A stretch of 64,000 bases of DNA, from contig VFIW01000014.1 of NCBI GenBank assembly GCA_006386115.1, positions 198,322-262,321 of the forward strand, read 5' to 3'. The position numbers and the translations under genes were made by a program. Below the pieces are notes generated by a model. It was not told the DNA's origin, made no database searches, and saw only the letters and a list, made by a program, of their open reading frames with translations. Below, in pieces: positions 30,294 through 40,044 of this stretch; positions within the stretch are counted from its first letter, which is position 1; the number at the start of each line of letters is the position of its first letter. The DNA is from Globisporangium splendens (Eukaryota; Oomycota; Peronosporomycetes; Pythiales; Pythiaceae).

Positions 30294-33131
30294 TCAGTAC
30301 GTGCTGATGCGTCGCAGCGACAGCGGCTGGTTCATAGAATGGAGCTTCTGCAGCTTCTTGCGGTTCGTAATGAGCAGCGACGAGATCATGCCGTTCGCGT
30401 GCACGGTCTCGGTCGCTCCCTGCAAGACGCCCTGTTGTCCGTGCGAGGCGGAGCCAAGTACTGCGGCATTGGGAAACATCCGCGCAGTCGCGTCCGAGAC
30501 GACCTTCAAGTCATTGTTCAGGATCTTGGAGTAGCACAGCCCCACGCTCGTCAAGCAGCCGATCACATCCCCGCCGTCCAGCGCGGGCAGGCACGCGCGG
30601 GTCGCTTCTCGGTACCCTGCGGTCACTCGGTCTTTGACATTTTCTGGGGAAATGGACATCACGTGAACGCGGTCACCGACTTGAACATCTGCGCCGAGGT
30701 GCAGCACGAGATCTCGTCCCGCGTACTCGGGCTGAATGACTTGGTAGCGTGAGGTCTTCGACGGCCGTGTCTCCTTCCGCTCGCGCGCAATCGGGTAAAA
30801 CATGGGCAGCGTGTTCGTTTCGATGTTGTACCGCTCGGGGCGGTTGACAAATTCCTGGAGCATGCCATGGCACGCGTTGTTGAGCGCCGTAAACGCTGGC
30901 TTGCCATCCATGGTATGAAGGTCACGGCTTGCTGCCTTTGTCACAGTAAATGTTGTCTCTTTCGCCTCGTAGCAAGAGAAGAAAGCATGTGAGACTTCGA
31001 CGCTCGGGCAGCAAATGGCATAGCAGGCTCCATGTGTGGTCACACACCCGACGTTGAACCCTTCCGAGCAAATCTGAGTCGCCGGGATCGTGGAAATGCC
31101 GATGTGGTTCCTCGCGGAGCTGCCACCAACTATGGAGAACGAACAGTCGATCACTTCACTCAGCGCCTTGGTGATGTTTTCCTCGCTCCCAGTGCAGACG
31201 TTCATCCAAATGAAATCCGGACTATCTTCAGACTCCATGCACAGCATCTCCATACTCTGCAGAATGCATCGCCGCGTTGCGTCACGTGGGGTTTCCACCA
31301 TCAAGTCGGCATTGAGCACCGAGTACGAGCCTTCAGGATCGTAGATGCCCCACAATGCGAGCACGGGACCTCGACTAACAACGCCACGCTCGACGAACAC
31401 ACCAGCACTTGATGTTCCGCCCATGAACAGCGTGTCTGGCGCGACGTGCGACAGCGCTTCATAAATACCATTGCCATCGTAGTCGTTGGAGTAAGACACC
31501 ATCATGAAGTGTGGTGCTTGGCCACCCAACGACTCTACGAGAGCGCTAAACGCGGAGGAGACCGCATTAAAGTGGTTTGTGTCCGTTGCGAACGCGCTGG
31601 CGACTTTCACGTCACAGGGTGACGGAGTGTTGGCGAAGATCGGGTTGCTTCGAGCGCTCTGTGCTCCTGTTGTCATCCGGAAGTCGCTTCCATAGCCTGG
31701 CTGCGAAGAAGAGAACTTGGTTGCTGGCGATTGCTTGGTGTGGTTGTCATTCATTAAATAGCTTCGTGCTTGCAGAGAGCATGACGTGCACAGTCGTTTC
31801 TGGGTTTCCTTCTGCGCACCAGGTTGCACGACCCACTTCCGGCTGCATTGCCCACACACGGCTTCACCGCACGCTCGGCAGTGATGCATGAGTTTCACAA
31901 ACGAAAAGCTGGAATGGCACACTGCGCACTTGTTCGATCGTGCAGGCTTCCACTCTTCTTTCGAGACCAACGACACCGGCTGAAACAGCGTGTTGAACAA
32001 AAGTTCGCGAATGCCCATGAGTCGGCCGGTAAAGTTGTTGATGATCTTCGCACCGACCGTGCTCGGGAACTGCTGCTTGAAGTCGATCACCATCATAAAC
32101 GTGACTTCATATGTTCCAGATGAATCGGCCGATGGCGAGACTAGGTAGATTCCTTTGTTGATCACCGCACGCTTGCATTTCGAGACACTCTGTGGGATAG
32201 CGACGTCGTCGTTGTTCAATCGCGTCGCCAGTTCGTCGCCTTTGAAAGATTCGACGGAGCGCACGTAGCCATATCCTCGCTTCCGCCCGTCCGCCATGGA
32301 TTCCACATTCGCGTACTCGACAAAGAAGAAATCGACAGGTTTCACAAAGCGGCCAGCAAAGCGACTCGCATGCCATTTCACCTGCAGGCGAGGAAAGTTG
32401 TCTGCCGCGTCGTCTTCGAAACTGGACGCAGTGTCTTTCATACTTTGATCGTGGGAGTTCTGTTGGACGCAGTTATCCGGCAACTCCATTCGTTTCACGA
32501 CCGACGCATGCAGCAAGCCCGGGAACACCTGCGATTCGATGTCGAAGTAGCTCTTCGTGTCGTTCGGCGTGAGGTACTCTAGAATAGTGTTCAGATTCGC
32601 TTTGACTTCGCAGGAAATGCGAAAGTAGAGCTTCGAGGATTCTTCTTCCGGCAGCTTCGCCGGGCGGTAGATGTGCACGTCCTGATTGCGCTTCACGAGT
32701 CGCCACGGGATCTTTCCGCACAGACTCGCGATCGAGATCGTTTCCTGTGCCTTTTCCTCTAGTTTCTGCGCAGTCGTCGCGCTCGAGTTCTTGCTGCTGT
32801 TGTACGTCGAGCCCGTGAATTCGTGGTGCGCTGCGCGATGGTCGCTTGCCGTCGAGAGCTTTTTCCTTATCTGGAGAGCAGGCGACTTGCGCTCCTCGGC
32901 GTTCGCGTTGTTACCGGAGCCCTGTTCATTCAGCATCGTCTTGGACGCCGCCTTCCAGTTGGTGGTCGTCTCATCGTCCGCGTAATCGTCGTCATCATTT
33001 TCGTCGTTCTCGGCGGCGGTGGCCGCGACGCGCGAGTCGCTGAGCGTGAAGCTCATGTCGAACGAGCTCGGGCGCATCGGCTCGACCGTGTCGTACTCGT
33101 CCTCCATGTCGTCCAGCTTGAATCGGTCCAT
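30294..33131 (-). CDS. START-FYVE-FIST multidomain protein
   Basis: Single exon, 945 aa. An acidic low-complexity N-terminus (1-110) precedes a START-like lipid-binding region (about 135-390). A FYVE zinc finger follows (about 393-455: KCAVCHSSFSFVKLMHHCRACGEAVCGQC ending KRLCTSC), whose basic HHCR motif binds phosphatidylinositol 3-phosphate on endosomes. From about 507 onward the sequence matches FIST N and C sensor domains: VASAFATDTNHF, SYSNDYDGNGIYEAL, LFMGGTSSAGVF, FSIVGGSSA, and VLGSASHGQQGVL near the end. START-FYVE fusions are common in oomycetes. FIST domains are known mainly from bacterial and archaeal signalling proteins. Function inferred: a membrane-lipid-tethered ligand sensor. 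Confidence 0.85.
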   Translation of the reverse strand: MDRFKLDDMEDEYDTVEPMRPSSFDMSFTLSDSRVAATAAENDENDDDDYADDETTTNWKAASKTMLNEQGSGNNANAEERKSPALQIRKKLSTASDHRAAHHEFTGSTYNSSKNSSATTAQKLEEKAQETISIASLCGKIPWRLVKRNQDVHIYRPAKLPEEESSKLYFRISCEVKANLNTILEYLTPNDTKSYFDIESQVFPGLLHASVVKRMELPDNCVQQNSHDQSMKDTASSFEDDAADNFPRLQVKWHASRFAGRFVKPVDFFFVEYANVESMADGRKRGYGYVRSVESFKGDELATRLNNDDVAIPQSVSKCKRAVINKGIYLVSPSADSSGTYEVTFMMVIDFKQQFPSTVGAKIINNFTGRLMGIRELLFNTLFQPVSLVSKEEWKPARSNKCAVCHSSFSFVKLMHHCRACGEAVCGQCSRKWVVQPGAQKETQKRLCTSCSLQARSYLMNDNHTKQSPATKFSSSQPGYGSDFRMTTGAQSARSNPIFANTPSPCDVKVASAFATDTNHFNAVSSAFSALVESLGGQAPHFMMVSYSNDYDGNGIYEALSHVAPDTLFMGGTSSAGVFVERGVVSRGPVLALWGIYDPEGSYSVLNADLMVETPRDATRRCILQSMEMLCMESEDSPDFIWMNVCTGSEENITKALSEVIDCSFSIVGGSSARNHIGISTIPATQICSEGFNVGCVTTHGACYAICCPSVEVSHAFFSCYEAKETTFTVTKAASRDLHTMDGKPAFTALNNACHGMLQEFVNRPERYNIETNTLPMFYPIARERKETRPSKTSRYQVIQPEYAGRDLVLHLGADVQVGDRVHVMSISPENVKDRVTAGYREATRACLPALDGGDVIGCLTSVGLCYSKILNNDLKVVSDATARMFPNAAVLGSASHGQQGVLQGATETVHANGMISSLLITNRKKLQKLHSMNQPLSLRRISTY

Positions 33132-35466
33132 CCTTGCGCTTTACTGAGTGCTGATAAGCCGTGCTTGTTTCGCTGGCGTCTGTTGAGTAAGACAGGGGAT
33201 GGATGGCAAGTGCTTCGTGCTGTCACTGCGTATCGTCGGAAAGCGTGTGCGTGTAATAACTTCAGTCGAGACGCGGCAAACGTGCTCACGTGGCCGTCTG
33301 TAAAGGAATGAGAGGGGGGTATGATGCCCTCTGTCACCTGTGTGCGCGTGTGTATACGCGCGTCCGTGCTTCCCTTCCTGCGCGTAAGTGTGGTACGCGC
33401 ACTGGAGCGAGTAACCTGATGAATGAAGCCCGCCCTCCCGCCGCCCAGGCGCAGATTCGGTAAAAGAGTTCCATCCGGAAAGACTGACAGTCAGCGCGCG
33501 AGGGAAAGAAAAAGGACCGGAGCAATCAGACACCGCCACGCACAGTGAGTATTGCGCTTGCAGCTTGATTCGTCGCCAAATATTCAATCGAGCAGGAAAT
33601 TCAATATGTCAGGACTTTTACTCAGTCGAAAGAGATTCTTGGCGTGGATAATAGAGAAAATTGAATTTAAGAGGATGCGGGATGGCGTCAAATGTCGGTG
33701 AGGCTGGTTCAAAGAAACTGGCGTGCTGCGCCGAGCCTCTCCAAGCGCATAAACGTCGAAAGATCGGAAGTGCGTTTTCCGGATGCCGATCGAGACAGCA
33801 CACTGAATATTTGGCGATGCTGCTGGTTGGAAATATTTGGGAGGCAGCTCTGTGGAAGAAAAACGCATCATAATACACCACTCCATGGCCAAACTCAGAT
33901 CAATAGGATCTCTGTCGGCCAGTTCCGCATTCGCAAAAGCATGCATGACAGACAGCGGAGAGGAGCGAGTATTACGTGTAGATGCTTGCAGCATGTGCAA
34001 CACACCACAGTATTCGTTTAGAGGCGGCGCAGAGTCGCCGCAGCAAGTTGACAGAACCAACTGTTTGCTTCAGGGCAGCATCGTGGCGTGCGTCGAGAAT
34101 TCTTGATGATTCCTGGCATTTCGCACAGCAGCATGCTGTAATTCTGCTAATACTCTGAAATGGGTGTTGGTAAGTGGCGTAGAGTCCACTTGGCAAACGC
34201 CAGTGATTGAGTGATTCCGCAGCGCTTTATGTGGCAGTCAAAGAAATCAAAGCAGCTCGCATATTGGCTCCGACGCTGTAGACTGGCAGCGGTGTATTGC
34301 ACCTGGAAGAGCTATAACGTTATAGATATGACATAAATATGATGGGAAACAATATCGGAGGAGCAGCGCCAAGGTAGTGCAGCACTGCGAACAAGGGTCC
34401 GACTATTAAAAAGGATTTTTTTGTCGGTGAGAGTCGGGCAGTTACATGGATGCATCTCACAATGTTGCTGGCTCTTCCAAGAAGAACGTTCCCGATTTGA
34501 ACAACTCGCACTATTGAATTGCATAGACTCTGTAATAGACTTTGATGACTTTGCATACTGTCTGAGAGGTCTGTCTGACTTGATCGAGAGTGGCTCACTG
34601 ATTAGTGCAACGGCTGTCCCTGCTGCAACTGCTTCACTTCACCTAAATAAGTACCCTGCGCTTCTGAGAGCAACTTGGTCAATGTTGCAGAGCGAACGCA
34701 AGTGTTCATGTCACCATCTGGTCGATCGATCGCCATGGAGCAAGTGACAATCGCACACACACGCGCGTGCACTGGAGAGTCCATGTGCGTGTGTGCGATC
34801 GCGATTGAGCCCCAGCCACGTAAGGCGCCGGCTGTTGCGCTTCCCCTACGACACGAGGATGGAGCAAAGCATTCGCACATAGAAGCTCTATGATAGAGCA
34901 CACACGCAGCACTTTTTCTTTCCCACTTCGTATGGAGAGTGGAATTCTATGCGACCACAGTTCATAGAAGAGATATGCAGCGAGGTGAAAGAGAGGGAGT
35001 CACACGATAGTACTGATTTTAGTTCATGCTTGTGTCGCTGCATCGAAATGACTCAAGTCAGTACTTCAACTCAGTGGAATCGATTCCACGTTCTGCACAG
35101 TGGCTCTGAGAAAGCGAAATGCGGGATGTCAAATGCCTGCTATATGGCTGCATGTGTGTGCAGTTTGTGTGCGTATGCTGATGACCAATGCTCCTGCGTC
35201 TGCGTGTGTGTGACCACTGCGATGACCTGCGGCAGCTGCCGCTCTTCTGCTGGGCTACTGCTGTTGCTGCAACTGCTGTCGGTCGGCATCAGACCGCGCG
35301 GGTCGTTCTTGTCTGCTTCGTCGCTGCCATCGCCTCGGCTGCCGGTTTCACTCGCAGCTGCAGCAGCGCTATCTGGTGGTCATGGTGGTGGCGGTTCGGA
35401 AGCAAACGAAGTGGTGGTGCTCGTGGTTTGGTGCTCGGCTCTTTGCCGCCAGACCATCGTGTTGTG
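33132..35466. other. Intergenic region, nothing recognised
   Basis: 2.3 kb between the START-FYVE-FIST promoter and the 3' end of the phosphodiesterase pseudogene. Open frames are short and without domain content. Near 34750-34800 there is a CA/GTG-rich imperfect palindromic stretch. No tRNA or repeat was identified. Confidence 0.4.
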
Positions 35467-38010
35467 CTAAATGCGCGCGAGCACGCAGCCGAACCCTTCG
35501 AACACGAGCACCTCGTTCACGGCCGAGTATAGCGGGAGCACGATGAAGTCAAGGAATCCGATCTGGTTTTTCTCGAATTTGCAGTTGAAGCGGTCGCAGA
35601 GCGGCGAGATGGGCATGCCGAATTGCCGCTCGGTGTCACCCTGTCGGTAAAACTCCTCCGTCACGAGCTTCGACCATGCGAAATAGCTTCGAACGACTTC
35701 ATCGCGTGGCCTAGAGACGACAAATACAAACAATGGATCAGCGTGCTTGTCTGACACGAGCGCATTACAATTGGAGCTGAGAGACATGGGACGTACCCAG
35801 GTCTGCCATCATGATTATCGAGTGGAACACAAGGTCATCGGGGAGAATCGGCACCGGTGGCGCACAGGACGGGGTTATCATGAGATCCGAAGAAGAGGTC
35901 GAGTGAATGGCATATCGCTTGCTTTTCAAGCGGTTCACGTGCTTTAGATGACCCGAGAGATCGGTGGCGAGTACCATCTTGATGATCTGTTGCCGGCTCT
36001 GGCGTTTTGCATCCTTTGGGAAGGCTTCGAAAATATCACAGCCTTCTTTCGTGGCCGCCTGGAAAGCTTCTGCGAGATGCATGCGCTCCAAGACCGAGTC
36101 ATCCGAGTATTTGATCGCCAAGGGGGAGTTGGCGTTCACCAGGTAGGCATTGTTCATGCCTGGGTGGTTCACATCGTGCACTGCACCAGCGACCAGCGCC
36201 GAAAAGATCTGCAAAGGTGTCACTGGTTGTTGAAGATGCCGCAGAAAGAAGTTGATATCCCATACTACAGAAGCCGCGTGCCTATGTTCATTCAGCACAA
36301 GCCAAAAGGTTTGGTTAGTTGAGCATGTATCCTTCCATGGTAATTCTAAGCTAGAGGTCTTACACTGCGTTATGATATGGATTCTTGGCTTGGTAGCGCG
36401 ACTCAATCTCGAGACCACACTTGGCAGCACACTCGATCCGAATCGGCAACTCGACAAACAAATTGTGGCTCTCAAGCGTTGTGAGAAAGATCGACGTGAG
36501 TGGGAACATGCACACTTTTGCAAACCCGAGCAAATCGAATTCCTCGGAGCGTGCCGCCCCAGCCAGCAACTTCTTGGATGTCCACTTGTCGGTGGATAAT
36601 AACGACAGCATTGGATTCTACAGGTTCGAGTCGTGATGGGGCAACCGATGGGCAGCGAGCAGATAGTTCTCGACTTGCTTCAACACGGTTTGACGAAATC
36701 CCGAATCGGTTCATCGAATGGTGCGCACGACCGGAACGTTGAGCACGATGCCCATGTCACAGCTTTTGCGGCGACGATGCTTTTGCTCCTCAATTAACGA
36801 AAGCCACCCGCCCGCTTCGGCATCCACCTGAGATTGAGTCATACGTCGTCTCTTCATGCGGTTCTCCATGAACAGATCTTGCTCCGAGGCCAGGGTCTGC
36901 ATCACGAAGTCCAGGTTTTTGCTCACCTCGTCATTCCCCCCAAGCTGCATCTTCAATTGGTACAGCACCTTGAGCACGTTCTCCACTCAACTCTCGCCAA
37001 TCGTGTCGCTGCTGCTGTTGTACGAGTGCAAGTTTTGTTTGCCGCTGTGCGACCCAACGAGTGAGTCGTCATGGATACCGATCGCGTCGACATGGGAGCT
37101 GAGCTGCTGCTGCATGATCGTGTTCTGCTGCGTGAGCTTGATGTTCTCGAGCATTAAGTGCCGAAGTCGCAAAAATTTGAGGCGCAAATTACGCTCACTG
37201 CGATACAGTGCACGACCGAGGGTGATCAAGCAGCATAGGAACAGCAGCACAACGTGCCAGTTCTGCTTCAAGAAGAACGGGAACCATACAAGCCAACCCC
37301 ACATGCACCCAAACGCAAACTCGCGATCGCGGAGTACATGAGAAATTGCGCATTCCAGCTCGTGGCAACCGAACTCAGTATGACGAGCAAAAATACAATC
37401 ATCTTGGTAAGCTGATGCGACTGACGCGCGCCATCAAACGCCGACGCGTTTGCAAGACCACGCTCGGCGAGGTTGTGGAAATGAAGCGCATATGCAGGCT
37501 GCACCAGAACGACCAATACGACACAGACACCAAACAAGAAGAGGACCGCTTGGAGTTTGCCCCCAGAAGCACATGGTTTTGCTGTGTTGTTTGCTGTCGA
37601 GTCTTCCAGTAGAGCGCTCCCCACACAAATATGGCACACGCAGTCAAGACCACACCAAAGTATACGAATGCCCAATGGGTAGTGTCCATTTCCTGCCGGA
37701 TATCTGGAAGGACGACGACAAAGATGTCATAGAACGATCCGCTTTGCATGAGCAGGAGTCCGAGCAACGTGCAGCCGCAGGCGACGCGGCTCGACCATAA
37801 CGACACTTCTTCATGGTACAATTGAAACCGCGCCTCCATGGGCTTGTTTTTAAACCGCAGCGACCAGGTCTGCTGTGACGATTCAACTTGCTCGAGCACT
37901 TCAAGCTCAAAGCGGATATCCTGTAGTGACGTGTTCGAGATTCGCGGGTCTCTCTTGGTGCGTCTAGGACTGGCAATGCCATGCGTTCGCGTTGCTTCCA
38001 GCATACTCAT
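35467..38010 (-). pseudogene. Membrane 3',5'-cyclic nucleotide phosphodiesterase, decayed
   Basis: Starts at an ATG at 38010 with a polar N-terminus, then several hydrophobic helices (residue blocks HWAFVYFGVVLTACAIFVWGAL, then VLFLFGVCVVLVVLV in another frame), a coiled region and a PDE catalytic domain. PDE motifs seen: NPYHNAV joined through a GT...AG intron to HAASVVWD, AVHDVNHPGMNNAYL, DSVLERMHLAEAF, MMADLG and TEEFYRQGDTERQFGMPISPLCDR. Damage in order: frame change near 37540-37600; a second near 37312-37330; TGA at 36989-36987; TGA at 36713-36711; TAG at 36620-36618; and a 1-nt loss near 35682 between the HAMKSFE and FAWSKL blocks. The frame resumes in family-like sequence after each. 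The intact ancestor would have been a multi-pass PDE like those of other protists. Confidence 0.87.
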
Positions 38011-38325
38011 TTAGCTCCGTCAGTGCAAAAGGCGGCGATCAAGCGATGCTTGTGTTCTTTAGCGAGCCAATACGATCTCTCAAGGCGCTCTTCGCGGGAA
38101 TATTGTGAAGTGCTTTCTTCCCATCTCCGAGTGGCGCATTCTCAAAGTTGAGAATACCTTCTTTGTTATCACGGAGAACACTGAAATAGCTGCGAATGTG
38201 ACACCAACGACGGAGAACGCAAGTGAAAATAACTCGGGTCAGCAAGCGCACGACTTTGTGAACGCGATATATTGTCTTTCACTAAATAAAACACACACAA
38301 CCTCCAGGCCGATCTACCGACCTAT
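38011..38325. other. Spacer between PDE pseudogene and START/FYVE gene
   Basis: 315 bp. Contains the former PDE promoter and the 3' UTR of the next minus-strand gene. No other signal is seen. Confidence 0.4.
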
Positions 38326-40044
38326 CTACAGGAGCTTGAGGTTGAAGTTTGCCAGATCGTCGCACTCCACCGAAGACTCGTCCTTGGTCAGGACGTTGTC
38401 CTCCGAGACCGCACGGATCGGGCGCTTCGTTCGACCAGCATCTGGATTCAGCAAAGACGACGTAGTCTTCGCACCCCGAGAGCTCGCTGAGAGCGTCAGC
38501 GCGTCCACTTCCGAGAACAGCATTACGCCTGGGACACTCTTGCTGCTGTCCGAGGAGCCGACACGAATTTTACGCACAACGCGTTTCGAAGCGGCGGCTG
38601 GTTTCAGATCGGTCTCCGGGTCAAAAAGACGAATGAGCTCCGGAGGGCGGTCGCCGCGGCTGCTTGAGCTCGCCTCGGACTCGTAATCATCTTCGCTGTA
38701 CGTCGACACAGCGGTTGAGTCGATCGACGACGTCACATTGTTCGGCGTTCTGAAGTGGCGATGGAAGCTCGAGCGCGATTGGTTCAAAGGGGTGCCATCA
38801 CTGAACTGGTAGCACAAGATGCATTCCTTGTTGCTGTTGTTGGCACCGCCGGTCGACGACGATGTCTTGGTGCACTTGGAGCACATCGACACGTTGCACG
38901 TCTTGCACGAGTAGCGCTTGCGCAGAACCGTGAACGTCGTCGAGCACACGCCGCAGTACCGCGATTGCCCCGGCTTGACCTTGACGAACGCGTTGCTGAA
39001 GATCGACGCTGCCGTGGTCTCGGCCGACAACGCCTCCTCGTTGTACTTTTCTTTCCAGTGCTTCGCGAGCACTTTGCGCAGCTGGATAAGAATATCTGTC
39101 GTGAATTCATGGAACTCGGTGCGCAGCGAGCGCGAGTAATCGCCAGAAAAGTACACCGCGCACGTGAGAATCACTTTGCACACGTCGCGCTCCTGGGTCT
39201 CCGAGATCTCGTAGAGCCAGTCCTGGATATACATGCGCTCGCACTCGTCGTCGAACTTGGCCAAGCGCGCCTTGATCTCGTCCATCGCAAACAGACTCTC
39301 GTCAACCGAGCGACGGTAAATGAATCCGCGTCTGGGCTCGCCCTCTTTCGTCGGCCCTGGCGCATACTTGGAGTACTCGGCAAAGCAGAAATCCACACTC
39401 TTGGTCGAGTACTTGGTGAAACGCGTGGCCATGTATTTCTGGCTCCAACGAGGGAAATTCTCTTCGGCACTCAAGCGACGGCTGCCAAACATGTTGCATG
39501 CGCGCAGACCCTTCTGTGTGTTAATCGCAGTCCAGTACGCTTCGCGGTCTTCGTCGGCCGCGAGGATCTCCATGACCGTGTCGATGGATCCAGGCACACG
39601 CGTCATGGCGCGATAGTCGCACCGACCAGGGAGGATGCGAGGAGGTGCGCTCGTTCGCTCCTTCGTGGACGACGACGACGTGGACGACAACGAACGCGTC
39701 GGTGTCGTCGACGTAGGCGCGACTGCAGCGGCAGCATTGCTGTCGTCGTCGGGAGCAGCAAGTGGGGTGTACAGTCGCACGTCCTGCACTTGTTTGAGCG
39801 AGACGTACTTCCAGTGCGTGTCTTCGTCCAGCGCCTTGCTGATCGCCTCTTCGCCGTGTTTGCGCACGTAGTCGAGTTCACCGGAGTCCAAAGGGTTGGA
39901 ACCCCAGAGGTACTTGCCGTACACGTTGCCTCGCGGCCGGCGCTTGATCGGTGCACCAGAACCGCCGCCGCTCTTCGTCTCGGGCTCTTGGATCATGGAG
40001 GCGCCGAGCATGCTGGCGCCCTCGCTTTGCTGGTCTCTCGCCAT
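38326..40044 (-). CDS. START-like protein with divergent FYVE-type zinc finger
   Basis: Single exon, 572 aa, start MARDQQSEG at 40044. A START-like region (about 75-340) includes WKYVSLKQVQDVRLYTPL, MTRVPGSIDTVMEILAADE and RGFIYRRSVDESL. It has the same layout as the protein at 30294-33131. The zinc finger (about 355-415) keeps four Cys pairs (CGVC, CKTC, CSKC, CILC) but its basic motif reads RKRYSCKTC instead of RRHHCR, so phosphatidylinositol 3-phosphate binding is doubtful. A Ser-rich, partly acidic tail follows. It probably acts at membranes as a lipid-binding adaptor. It is a paralog of, not identical in role to, the START-FYVE-FIST gene 5 kb away. Confidence 0.82.
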   Translation of the reverse strand: MARDQQSEGASMLGASMIQEPETKSGGGSGAPIKRRPRGNVYGKYLWGSNPLDSGELDYVRKHGEEAISKALDEDTHWKYVSLKQVQDVRLYTPLAAPDDDSNAAAAVAPTSTTPTRSLSSTSSSSTKERTSAPPRILPGRCDYRAMTRVPGSIDTVMEILAADEDREAYWTAINTQKGLRACNMFGSRRLSAEENFPRWSQKYMATRFTKYSTKSVDFCFAEYSKYAPGPTKEGEPRRGFIYRRSVDESLFAMDEIKARLAKFDDECERMYIQDWLYEISETQERDVCKVILTCAVYFSGDYSRSLRTEFHEFTTDILIQLRKVLAKHWKEKYNEEALSAETTAASIFSNAFVKVKPGQSRYCGVCSTTFTVLRKRYSCKTCNVSMCSKCTKTSSSTGGANNSNKECILCYQFSDGTPLNQSRSSFHRHFRTPNNVTSSIDSTAVSTYSEDDYESEASSSSRGDRPPELIRLFDPETDLKPAAASKRVVRKIRVGSSDSSKSVPGVMLFSEVDALTLSASSRGAKTTSSLLNPDAGRTKRPIRAVSEDNVLTKDESSVECDDLANFNLKLL

